A stretch of 64,000 nt of DNA from Megalonaias nervosa (Eukaryota > Mollusca > Bivalvia > Unionida > Unionidae), in contig JAECUM010001725.1 in NCBI GenBank assembly GCA_016617855.1, positions 1-64,000 of the forward strand, given 5' to 3'. Every line of letters begins with the position of its first letter. The first letter of the stretch is position 1. Shown here in pieces: positions 50,184 through 59,354 of the stretch. The notes beneath the pieces were generated by a model, which was not told the origin of the DNA, searched no databases, and saw only the letters and a program-made list of their open reading frames with translations. The position numbers and the translations under genes were made by a program.

Positions 50184-51185
50184 TTACGCGCGATATGTTT
50201 TTATGTCCATAATATCATTAGTGAGCAACCGCTGACAAATCGATGTAGCCTCATTAATGACTCCTTGTGCATTATTACCCGCACGAATTGGTTCCACAAG
50301 TGTTTCTAAGCGATCAATAAGGTTATTAGGGTCATACAATCCACCAAGGCCTTCTCCTTGTTTGTGTGAACTTGACAGAGAATACTCTATTGAGGGTCTT
50401 GGCTGAATGTATTTATCAACATAATTTTTCCCCATTTTAGCAGCATCAACCAGCAGTATCTCCGGTCATAACATTTTTTTTTTTCGGTTATGTTTATAAA
50501 ACATTGCCACCTCTCATCGCTGACCTTTTGCTTTCCAGCAATCTCCCTAAATGCCATTTAGGCCATTCTGTCTCCATGTCTTTTTCTTTTTTAAGATCGG
50601 CTCTGCAGTATTGTTTCCGAGTTAGCAGGCCTGTTAACAGTGATACGAATGGAGTAATTCAAAATTACCTTTTGAGCTTCGTCGGTGTGGTGGTATATTG
50701 GAATCTTCTAGTTCTGTTGTTTGCTCAGTTGTTATGTCAGCTATTTCATATGCGGTATCCGCTTCAGTCATGCTAAATGCTTTGGGTTTTGTTAGTTTGG
50801 ATTGTTTTCTCTTGGGTCTAAACATGACAGAGGTCTTTTGCTTGGTTTTTATAACACGTGGCTTTTGCATTTTTAAAACATTATCCGCTGTTTCCCTAGC
50901 CCACTCCAATGTTTCTATAGGAGCCTCTGCGGTAAAGCAGTGTCCTCTGCGATTTTGGTTGCCGTTACTGCAGTCTCTTTTGTTGGTTTAATCAGCGGTG
51001 TAAATGTTTGTTCAAATCATATGTGAGATCATCTAGTGCAGTTTGTCTTGACTTTAACATATCTTTGACACTTTTACGACCTGCTATAACATCATGAATT
51101 AGTTCATGGTGCTAATATGCAGCTTTACGGCGTGATCTTTCGTACTCTCCTATGACATTACTGGCGGAAAGCGGTATCTTATATG
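50184..51185 (-). pseudogene. region A: coiled-coil virion-type protein, broken
   Basis: Several minus-strand open pieces in different frames lie between the ATPase and capsid-like remnants. Upstream there is a charged helical stretch (IGEYERSRRKAA, then AGRKSVKDMLKSRQTALDDL at about 51,065). A lysine-rich piece follows (50,634-50,909, with KTKQKTSVMFRPKRKQSK). Last comes an 83-codon piece (50,184-50,435) with DPNNLIDRLETLVEPIRAG. Composition and position match the coiled-coil gene at 56,930-58,042 in region B, which also sits between ATPase and penton. The function is not established. At least three frame changes break it. Confidence 0.5.
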
Positions 51186-51234
51186 ATTATTATGATTGTT
51201 ATATTGTTGTGTGAGGCGTTTTCATGTGAGACAC

Positions 51235-51900
51235 GTTCGTGTCCAAACCCGCACGATATTTTTGTTTTGGTCAATCATTAGTGAAACAAATAAACGGGTA
51301 TAATTCGCGCAAACATATCACGAAATTCATCCCACGAGTGGTCAGCGCCAAGTCTAATGAATGTGTGCAAGGCCATGCTCTTCAATGCCACGAAATGTCA
51401 TTAAGATGTTACGGTTGTCACCGATCACTTTGGGCACGTGTGCTTATCGATGCGTTAAAATAGACATCGTGAAAATATTCTTGCAGGATTTATTTTATTT
51501 TCAAGCATCACGTAGTTATACACAACAAGATTATATTGACTTGCATCCAAATCGTCAATGGAGGGTGCTTCATCAGTTGTGGAAAAGAAATCAACGGTGG
51601 TGTTGCAACTCAACGACTCTTTGCTTCTCGTGGACGCTTTGCCACAAAACGCTTCTTTAAAGTTTTTGAGAACATCATAACATGGTTGATCATCAGCTGA
51701 CGGCACAATCATGTACAACCGATCCCATGTCTGCCATCTTAAAACCATATTCAACAATATTTTAGTTTTTCTTATCCAGCAGGGCTAATGATCAGTTCGC
51801 AAATTGCGTTTGGAAATAATATCACCGTGGTTGAGTAGTCGGGCTTTGCTTGTGCAGAGAAATCAATGACGTTAATTTTTCTTTTTCATGATGTCATTGA
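51235..51900 (-). pseudogene. region A: packaging ATPase, broken
   Basis: Remnant of an FtsK/HerA-type (A32-like) genome-packaging ATPase. The minus strand shows ICELIISPAG followed, after a frame change, by RKTKILLNMVL: the Walker A region with its glycine-rich loop disrupted. Next come WDRLYMIVPSADDQPCYDVL and a Walker B region YNLVVYNYVMLENK in which the usual paired acidic residues are missing. A C-terminal piece GADHSWDEFRDMFARI near 51,300 follows a further frame change. Order and motifs parallel the ATPase at 56,205. It is clearly inactive. Confidence 0.65.
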
Positions 51901-51947
51901 ATAATACAGTATGTAATACAGTGTCTGCATAGTGTGTGCGATGTCGC

Positions 51948-52435
51948 ATGAAAACTCGTACTGCAAATCCAACTCGAGTTCGGGTCCATAATGGACGTGC
52001 ATCGATTTCGAGAACTTGTGTTCAATAAGGAGCAAAAATGTTAACGTTTATCCGAAAATGGTCGACGGTGATGTCGCTGCTGCATTACCAAAATTATTAG
52101 AAACACCATGGATTAAATATCGTGGTGAAAAACATATACCTGGATGCAATTAATGTGGGCCCAGTACACACCTTGATATATAACTTGATTCTGACAACCA
52201 TCCAAAACCTGGAGAAGCACATGTCAATATGTCGATGTGCATGTTACCAACATGATCTTGCTTATGAAATATAAAATGATATCCCTGTACGTCAACGTGC
52301 CGACGTGGTTCTCATTCGTGACCTGAATGCGATTAATCCCACACTAGGAGAAAGAATAGCTACATCGATCATCAAAGGCGATATGAAAACCAAGATTATT
52401 TTGGTTGGCCATTAAAAGTAAATTATATTGATATA
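51948..52435 (+). pseudogene. region A: basic leader and phospholipase A2-like domain, broken
   Basis: Plus-strand remnant transcribed away from the region A ATPase. A short basic open frame (51,948-52,028, MKTRTANPTRVRVHNGRASI) is followed, across frame changes, by CGPSTHLD (calcium-loop-like, about 52,160). CYQHDLAYE (about 52,250) carries the His-Asp and Tyr of the catalytic HDxxY motif. RADVVLIRDLNAI follows. These match the parvovirus-VP1-type PLA2 fold, which such viruses use to breach endosomal membranes. It is more diverged from the region B PLA2 than expected for a simple duplicate. Stops and shifts make it non-functional. Confidence 0.6.
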
Positions 52436-52442
52436 AACAAAT

Positions 52443-52553
52443 ATGGATAAAAAAGCCAGGCATTATCAAAAATACACTACAGTCCGCGTGGGTATTAGAA
52501 AGGTGAAGCAGATGTGTAAAAAAAAATGCAAGCGTGGCAAGGGTCACCCATGA
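52443..52553 (+). CDS. small basic protein, 36 residues, hypothetical
   Basis: An uninterrupted frame from ATG to TGA. It starts MDKKARHYQKYTTVRVGIRK and ends CKRGKGHP, with about 13 Lys/Arg residues and a CxxxC pair. It follows the region A PLA2 remnant on the same strand. It could be the C-terminal tail of that gene, a small DNA-binding core peptide, or chance. I do not recognise a family. Confidence 0.3.
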   Translation: MDKKARHYQKYTTVRVGIRKVKQMCKKKCKRGKGHP

Positions 52554-52561
52554 GTAGTAAA

Positions 52562-52712
52562 CTAATAGGCTGATCCTAAACCAAAAACAGATTCTGGACC
52601 AGAACTCCAAGAGCCTGCCGGATTAACTTTTTAGTGTCAAAATATTTTTTTTTCTTCAGTATAGTAATAGGCTGATCCTAAACTAAATGCGGATTCTAGA
52701 TCAGAGACCCCC
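52562..52712. repeat. direct repeat at the region A/B junction
   Basis: Two imperfect 45-bp copies (taataggctgatcctaaac, then a gattct-ga-cagA end) start near 52,563 and 52,666, about 103 bp apart. They lie exactly between the plus-strand PLA2 set of region A and the minus-strand genes of region B. They may mark an insertion junction or an element end, but no inverted partner was found in the window. Confidence 0.6.
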
Positions 52713-52755
52713 ACCCCTCTACAAAAATTGGAAAGATGATCTACTACTGTTGTAA

Positions 52756-53235
52756 TCATATTTTATGATAATTTTTTTCGTACCTGCTCACTATCATTGG
52801 TAGGATATCCGTTAACATACTGTCAATAATACGAAACTCGCGTATTAAATCGTCCATATTATATTTTACACCTCGCAAATAAGATCGTATCTGATCAAGT
52901 AATTTTTTGTAAGTGATACTTGCTGTTTTACAAGAATTTTTTTTTGTTTCAAGTTTAGGTTCAATTTTTTTTACAAGTGTTGAAAGAGAGACACCGACAC
53001 CAGATATTATTAACAAAAACGGATTTAATAATGCTCCACTTGAGATTATACCAGAGTTAGTCATTAACAATGGCAAATATGATATTACTCGAAGTATTCT
53101 ACGGTAGTATTTATAACATTCCTTTACACACCAGAGGTTTTTGTGATAAAATTTGTAATATTGCATTAGTGCGTCAACATCTTGTTTTGGAATTTCTTCT
53201 GAAATGTGACTGAAATCGATTATATGTTTTTTCAT
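52756..53235 (-). CDS. region B: two-membrane-segment protein, unknown function
   Basis: Intact 159-codon frame starting MKKHIIDFSHISEEIPKQDV. A helical N-terminal part (to about residue 50) leads into two hydrophobic segments (about residues 50-67 and 70-86, ISYLPLLMTNSGIISSGALL and NPFLLIISGVGVSLSTLV). A long charged helical C-terminus follows. This layout of paired membrane helices followed by a coiled region recalls SLATT-type 2TM proteins, but that is an architectural likeness only. The start codon sits in gtataATG. It is the last of three minus-strand genes behind the fibre gene. No breaks are seen, in contrast to its neighbours. Confidence 0.6.
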   Translation of the reverse strand: MKKHIIDFSHISEEIPKQDVDALMQYYKFYHKNLWCVKECYKYYRRILRVISYLPLLMTNSGIISSGALLNPFLLIISGVGVSLSTLVKKIEPKLETKKNSCKTASITYKKLLDQIRSYLRGVKYNMDDLIREFRIIDSMLTDILPMIVSRYEKNYHKI

Positions 53236-53246
53236 TATACAATACT

Positions 53247-54575
53247 TTATACAAAGACAAAAGTTCTAGTACCAGCAATTGAATCAAGAAACTCACGAAA
53301 TTTATTATTAGGATCAGCTATAAAGATTCTGTATTTGTCATAAACATCTGACGAAGTATCCTTATATCGTTCATCTGTTAGTACCTCATTTTTCTTTAAC
53401 CAAGCGTACGAGTCAAAAGTATTTCCTACTTCAACCGCATGCAAGTCTTATTCACCAAATTACTGTAATCGCCTTCTGTTTTATCAATATACCCTAATAC
53501 CAAGCTTATTTGATCTAACGTGTAATTTTTTAAAACAAGATGTTGTCTGATAATTGCATATGCGACCACGAAATTTGCTAGCATTAATTTTTGGAGCGCT
53601 TCTTTTCCTAATAATCCAACATCAAAAGATGCAATGGGAGTAATTTTTAAAAGAGAGACTATTTGATCCGATAACAGTCTGTATGGGTATGTGAATATAT
53701 TTTCAATTTCATTGTAATAATTTCGTAATGACAATTGTCTAGAGCGATGAAGTGATGGTAATGGAATATCATTTTCTTTACTTATGTCGTAATAAGAATC
53801 AATTTTTTCTCCCAACTTTGTTTGACTTCATAAAAAAAGTTTTCTCGCTCAATATCATTAAGATTACTAATTTCATTGTCAAAATCTTTAATTATTTTTA
53901 GAGACCTGTCAACAATAATCGGATCAAATTCTGGGTCTTTTTTTACGTATCATTGGCAAAATAGCGTTTGCGTACACATTAATAATTAACTCGGTGTCTG
54001 GTGTTGCAGTAACGATTTTTAGTAGGGTTTCTTTGTCGTGGTAGTACATACCGAGATACCTAAAAATGTTTCGTTTTGAAAAACTATTATATAATTTCTT
54101 GTTTCTTTTTATTCCCATTATCACAGATTTCGCTAGTCTGTCGAGAATATTATGGCTAGCGTTTACTAGATTTTTTTGATCTTCTCATTCACCGTAAGCT
54201 CGTTCTTTTATTAAGTTCGATTTTATTATCAAATCCAAATTTCCAAAATCAAGCTCGAGCAATATTTTTTTAAAATATAATTTCAACTTGTTTATGTTCT
54301 TCTAGACAATCATCAGGATAGCAGTAACTACCTGTCGCTTTAAAATTTTCTATTGCTTCTTTTAGTGGTGGTCCCCGCATATACATAACACGAACAAAAT
54401 TTTTTTCTTCCTCTGACAATGGAGAGTTTATCACTGGAATTGAAAAATTTTTTCTGGTATTTATCGCACGTGCCGCTAGTGAATCATCTCCAACCTTTTT
54501 AGCGGGGTTAAAAATATTATCATAACATTCTTCCGCAACGTATGTAAACCATTGTGTTAACGTTTTTTCTGACAT
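53247..54575 (-). pseudogene. region B: unrecognised gene of about 440 codons, frameshifted
   Basis: Consecutive minus-strand open pieces (54,270-54,575; 53,924-54,124; 53,426-53,815; 53,247-53,444) follow one another across frame changes and look like one gene. It begins MSEKTLTQWFTYVAEECYDN just after tataaaataATG. Later pieces are helical and charged, for example YHDKETLLKIVTATPDTELI and FDVGLLGKEALQKLMLANFV. I recognise no domain, membrane segment or catalytic motif. It lies between the fibre gene and the two-membrane-segment gene on the same strand. Changes of frame near 54,265, 54,130, 53,930, 53,815 and 53,440 disable it unless some are sequence errors. Confidence 0.55.
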
Positions 54576-54611
54576 TATTTTATAGCATTAGATTAAATTT
54601 GATCACAATGA

Positions 54612-56169
54612 TCATACCTGATCATCGAGTGCATATATTTGAAATGCTGTTAGTCCTAGAAATGGATGTTCAGCAGCAAAAACATTAACTCGAAAATATA
54701 AGTACTTGTTAACAATATTTTCTACTGGAATTGTAAAATATTGTACTGTTGAAATATACATATTTACTGCACTATATAATGTTGTCCAGTCGATATCATT
54801 TTTTGATCCTTCCAATTGCCAATTATAAATTCGGCAAACACTGGAGTTTAATCGACCTCGCAAATGAAATTGCCAAATAGCAACTTCAGTAGGACATTTA
54901 ATTTTAATCCAAAAATGTTCAACTTTTCCGTTGGTCGTCCACTCATGTCTATCAGAGAAAGCGTAATAAGGATAATTTTCAGGATAATATGATAATGCGC
55001 TTACCTCAAACCCGGCTCGGTTGTCAGTTGCTTTATAAAGTGTTGGAATATACCCAACATTATTTTTAGTTCGTTTTATACCACTAGAGAGACTATCAAC
55101 ATAAGCTTTATTTGTCAGATCATTAAGGTTAACTGGAACATATGTAGTAGTTATTTTTTTGTCTCTCATGTTTATATTGCCTGTCACTGGTCCACCAGAT
55201 TTCTTAAAATATGGGGTAAGTTCTTCCTTTAACTGAGCATAACTAATAGCATCAGCATCGGCTTGTGGTGAGGTTGTTGGTAGTCCAGTTATTTTTGAAT
55301 TATTGCTCATTGTAAGGTTACCTGTTATTATGCCGCCGGCTTTGTTAAGTTTATTATCGTCAACAGATTTTAGTTGTGCTTAACTTACAGCTTGTGTTTG
55401 ATTTAAGTTTTCTGGCGGATATGCAGTCTCTAAATTTATAATTTTTTTACTCGACATGTTAATATTACCTATAACTGTTCCGCCGATTTTATCAAGTTTG
55501 TTATCATCCACATACCTCAACTGTGAATAACTTACCGCTTGTGTATGATTTAAGTTTGCTGATGGATACCTGGTCTCCAAATTTATTATTTGTTTTTTCT
55601 GAAATATCTAAGTTACCGCTTAAAGTTCCGCCTGTCAGTGACAACTTATTATCGTCGACGGATTTTAGTTGTGTATAACTCACCGCTTGAGTTTGATTCA
55701 AGTTTGCTGGTGGACACCTGGTCTCTAAATTTATAATTTTTTTTCCTGACATATCTAAGTTTCTGCTTAAAGTTCCGCCGATTTTATCAAGCTTATTATC
55801 ATCAACATACTTCAACTGTAAATAACTTACCGCTTGAGTTTGATTTAAGTTTGCTGGTGAATATCCAGTCTCTAAATTTATAATTTTTTTCCCTGACATA
55901 TCTAAGTTGCCGCTTAAAGTTCCGCCAGATTTATCTAGTTTATTACCGTCGACGGATTTTAGTTGTTTATAACTAACAGCTTGTGTATCAACAACATTTA
56001 TTGGCGGATAATCTGTTTCTAAACCTAGTACTCTTTGATTTGACATAGACAGGTTTCCTGTCATTTTATCTCCAGTTTTTTTCAGGTAACCTGATAAATC
56101 AATATTGCCGTTTGTTATTGTAGCCGATGAATCTCCTAATGTTGTTCCAAATTTTGTATAATGGCTCAT
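54612..56169 (-). pseudogene. region B: fibre-like protein with tail-fibre repeats and discoidin-like end
   Basis: About 519 codons, begun at 56,169 (MSHYTKFGTTL). Seven repeats of about 46 residues follow, each with a GGTLSGNLDMSGKKIINLE block and a later NQTQAVSYTQLKSVDDNKL block. GGxxTGNxxM repeats of this kind occur in phage tail fibres. The last 130 residues (from about 55,000 down) look like a discoidin or F5/8-type galactose-binding fold: WTTNGKVEHFWIKI, NWQLEGSKNDIDWTTLYSA and GLTAFQIYALDD. I infer a receptor-binding fibre of the virion. A frame change near 55,590 and an in-frame TAA at about 55,380 break it. It is divergent from the packaging ATPase, 35 bp away. Confidence 0.7.
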
Positions 56170-56204
56170 TATTTATTTAATATAACATAAAATGTATAAC
56201 AACA
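56170..56204. promoter_or_regulatory. divergent promoter between fibre and ATPase genes
   Basis: Only 35 bp separate the two start codons. The gap is almost pure A/T (ttatttaatataacataaaa core), with a TATA-like stretch readable in either direction. It must hold the start-proximal signals for both genes. Confidence 0.55.
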
Positions 56205-56895
56205 ATGGCAAAGTTAACGACAACGTCGTCAACGATATTAAATTTTGACACAGAGCGGTTAGTGAAACATAAACATAACAATGAACTTCCAGATTGTCAT
56301 TATCTTATTGTTGGACGAACTGGATCGGGAAAAACAAATTTGCTTATGAATTTACTGGTGGGCGATAATTTTAACCACGATCGAGTTTATATTTATACAA
56401 TTAATCCACAACAAGATAAGTACGAGCTACTAAGCGAGTATAATAACAAACTTCGTGATGATCTTGAGGCTGGTGAAGATTTTTTTATTATCAGACAACC
56501 AGAAGATCTTGTTCCAGTTAATCAACTTGATTCGTCCGAGCATAAGATAGTAGTTTTTGACGATATTCTGCTAAATAATGTAGAAATGAATAAAATAAGA
56601 TCGTATTTTTCACTATCGCGTAATAAGAAATGTAATTCTGTTTATTTAGCCCAGGTTTTTATAATGTTGACAGATTTATCAGACGAAATACTGGTTGTTT
56701 TATATTATTTCCGGGACTGGACAATGTTGACGTTAGAAATATTGCAAACGAGCAATGTGGTGATGTGACAAAAGATAAATTTATTGAACTTTATCATAAA
56801 GCGACGGCGGATAAATATAACTTTTTCTTGTTTGATAAATTAACACATAATCCAACTAAAATGTTTCGCTGTTGTATTGAAAATTATCTGCAGTA
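56205..56895 (+). pseudogene. region B: genome-packaging ATPase
   Basis: FtsK/HerA-superfamily (A32-like) ATPase that in Maverick/adintovirus-type viruses drives DNA into the capsid. Walker A is YLIVGRTGSGKTNLLMNLL at about residues 33-51. Walker B is HKIVVFDDILLN at about residues 112-123, with both acidic residues present. An arginine-bearing SLSRNKKCNSVYLAQ sensor region follows. The frame from 56,205 is open to 56,768, but the family-like C-terminus (KFIELYHKATADKYNF) continues in another frame from about 56,700 to the TAA at 56,893-56,895. One frame change near 56,700 is therefore inferred. The core fold is intact. Its neighbours are virion genes in the usual order. Confidence 0.85.
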
Positions 56896-56929
56896 AGTTT
56901 TTGTTTTATATAAAATTTATATATAATAA

Positions 56930-58042
56930 AATAGACAAACGAGCAAAATACAGAAAACATATAGAAGATCTAAAAAAAATCTTGCTCAATCTCAGGCAGA
57001 ATTTAAGAAGCGAGTACAACAAGCACGATGTGGACAAATAACTGCTGCAGAAACAGCAGCAACAGTTCTCAAACCAGTTACTAAAGCACTACTTGGGAAA
57101 CAACCTGAAACTAAACCGCTGTCAGAAGAAGAAGTTAAGCGACTACAGAAAAAAGGTTTAACCGGATTAGTCATGGAACAACAAGAAGCAGCTGCTGAAA
57201 AAATTATCGCCAGATCTGACGAAGAAAGATTAAATTTAGCTAGAGGTCTCGCAAGACATATTGCTGATCCTGTTGCTAGACAAGCTGAAATAAGACGACT
57301 GTTGAATAATCCACTTGAATTTGAACGAAGACTAGCAGAACTAACTTCACTTGAGACCAGAAATCTTGTAGCAGGATTATCAGAAAAATTAGCGGATATT
57401 GAAAAAGAACAAAAGGAATTTGGCGAGATGACAGGAAAACTTTTAGATGTTGAAGAGAAAAGACGAGTTCATAAAAGAAAAGCATATGATAAAATAACCG
57501 CTGATGATTATAATGAATTTTTAGCAGAAAATGATATAAATGATATTGATGATATAAAAAATTGGCCAAAAGAAAGGTATGATAAACTTATTGATGATTT
57601 AGATAAAATAATTACGGATGGCTCTGCTTCTAATATTGAATTAGAGCAAGTTACGAAAGACAAAGAAATGACTGAATTAACTAAAAAAATCAGGGCCGGT
57701 GTCATCGCTACAGTCTTTAAACAAACAGCAGTTGAGAAGAGACCAACAGGCTTTGGTAAGACGTGGACTTTTCTTAGGAAATTTGATATAAATGAAACAA
57801 ATCGCATTAAATTACGTAAAGAAACTGGCAGTGTATTAGCTGAAAGATCTGGAACAGATGTAAAAATATTTGCATCAACTGCTGAAATGATAGGCAGATT
57901 AATGCTGCTGATATCATCAAAGGAAGCTGGAAATGTTGGTGCTGAAATTGACAATGAAATTATTGATATACTTGATCATCTAAGATCAGAAAATTTATTA
58001 ACATCTGATGAATACGAAACTTTACACACCGATTTAATATAA
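56930..58042 (+). pseudogene. region B: coiled-coil virion-type protein
   Basis: The open frame from ATG 57,173 gives 289 residues, but the same frame stays open upstream to about 56,950 (KKNLAQSQAEFKKRVQQAR, then TAAETAATVLKPVTKALLG). No ATG is available there, so the original start seems lost or shifted near 56,935. The protein is charged and strongly helical, with ERRLAELTSLETRNLVAGL and EKLADIEKEQKEFGEMTGKL stretches, and a more globular C-terminus (GKTWTFLRKFDINETNRI). No enzymatic motif is seen. It lies between ATPase and penton genes, as does its counterpart in region A. It is probably a structural or packaging-associated protein; function unproven. Confidence 0.6.
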
Positions 58043-58086
58043 CAATTTTGTAAATGTCAATTTTGTAAAAAATGTTATAAATAACA

Positions 58087-58846
58087 ATGTCAACAACATT
58101 ATTACTAGACTCTAGTACGGCCGCGATAGCTAACGCGAAAGATAGCGCAAATGTTTCAGTAAATTATATTCCACCGGTACAACTTGATACTGAAAAACAG
58201 TATGAAATTGAACTAATTTCATGTACGTGTTGGCATTCCATGGCTAACGTGAAAACTGGTGTCAATGATGAATTTATATTTTATTCTACCTCCGACAGAG
58301 TCACTGGGACATCTGTAATTAAACTTCCACAGGGAGCCTACACCATAACTGATTTAAATAAGACGATACGCGAATTAATAATAAAATATATACATACAAT
58401 TTGAGCTAACACCAAATTATAATACTTTAAGCGCCAGAATAACATTAAAAAATAATTTTGAAGTAGTTTTTTCATTACCAAAGAGCATAGCGTCGCTGAT
58501 TGGATTTACTCGTAAAAGATATGGATCTAAAGCAGGACAAACTAAAACATATGATGGTGATTTTCCGGTAAATATAACTGACGTAAATACAATACTGATA
58601 AATTGCTCCATTGCGTCTGGATCTTACTCAGCTCAGGGCAGTAAAGGACAAACGATATATAGTTTTTCGCCAGATGTTCCACCGGGATCGCTCATGCAAA
58701 TTAGTCCGCGGCAAGTTATTTATTATCCGCTAAATGTTGAAAATCAAATAACGAGTATAAATATGCAGTTGACAGATGAATCTGGATGACAGCTGGATTT
58801 AAATAACGAGGTTATTACTTATTATTTACACCTACGCGTTGCGTAG
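58087..58846 (+). pseudogene. region B: penton-like minor capsid protein
   Basis: Begins MSTTLLLDSSTAAIANAKDS at 58,087, after ttataaataacaATG. The N-terminal frame closes at 58,404 and the rest is read in another frame from about 58,395 (IGFTRKRYG, DFPVNITDVNTILINCSI, PDVPPGSLMQISPRQVIYYP) to TAG 58,844-58,846. There is also an in-frame TGA at 58,787. Order and motifs such as KLPQGAYTITDLNKTI, VPPG and the terminal IT-Y-L-LRV strand match the minor capsid (penton, single jelly-roll) proteins of adintovirus/Polinton-type viruses. These would sit at capsid vertices. The two breaks make it non-functional as assembled. Confidence 0.75.
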
Positions 58847-58922
58847 GCGCGCACAATAGTAAACATATTTATAATGCAAAAGATTTAGTAATCGACTTCG
58901 GTTTTATGCAACCTCAGATATA

Positions 58923-59317
58923 ATGAAACAAAAAAAATTTTACCGAAGAAAAATAGTTGGTAGATTTTTGGGGAATATATTTACTAAAATTATTGAAAAT
59001 GTTCCGGGAATCGCGCATAAAGTTGCACCAATTGCACTTGACGCATCAAAAGCTTTTGCAACTGGAGCCGCATCTGCTGCTGGAACTGCGGTGGGACAAA
59101 AGGTTGCTGATAAAATTACTCAGAAAAATACAAGTAATTTTCCTTGCGATCCACAACGTGGAATACCGACAATCAAACAAGTTATATCAGAAATCGCTCC
59201 AACAAAAGAAACTCAACGTGCTATGAGAACAAGAACAAAAAAAAAAAACTTTTATCACCAAAGGGCGAGCAGATTATACAAAAGTTAATATCTAAAGTAA
59301 CAACACCAATTACATAG
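58923..59317 (+). pseudogene. region B: small basic protein with Gly/Ala-rich membrane-type helix
   Basis: Starts MKQKKFYRRKIVGRFLGNIF directly after gataTAATG. A basic N-terminus is followed by an amphipathic stretch and an Ala/Gly-rich segment (KAFATGAASAAGTAVGQKV, about residues 43-61). The frame is open to 59,288, but the lysine run at 59,229-59,249 is an A-tract. A plausible C-terminus (LLSPKGEQIIQKLISK) continues in another frame to TAG 59,315-59,317. The composition recalls membrane-active or core proteins of adenovirus-like virions (pVI-type), but no firm family assignment is possible. It lies between penton and major capsid genes. Confidence 0.5.
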
Positions 59318-59354
59318 TAACCGTTAGAAAATTATGTAATCTAATAAATAAAAT

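Noticed and set aside
50504..51660. Plus-strand frames of 90-99 codons in region A
   Set aside because: They are the complement of the minus-strand coiled-coil and ATPase remnants, whose motifs are recognisable.
57276..57954. Minus-strand frames of 97 and 148 codons opposite the coiled-coil gene
   Set aside because: Shadows of the plus-strand gene: hydrophobic, low-complexity translations of the opposite strand.
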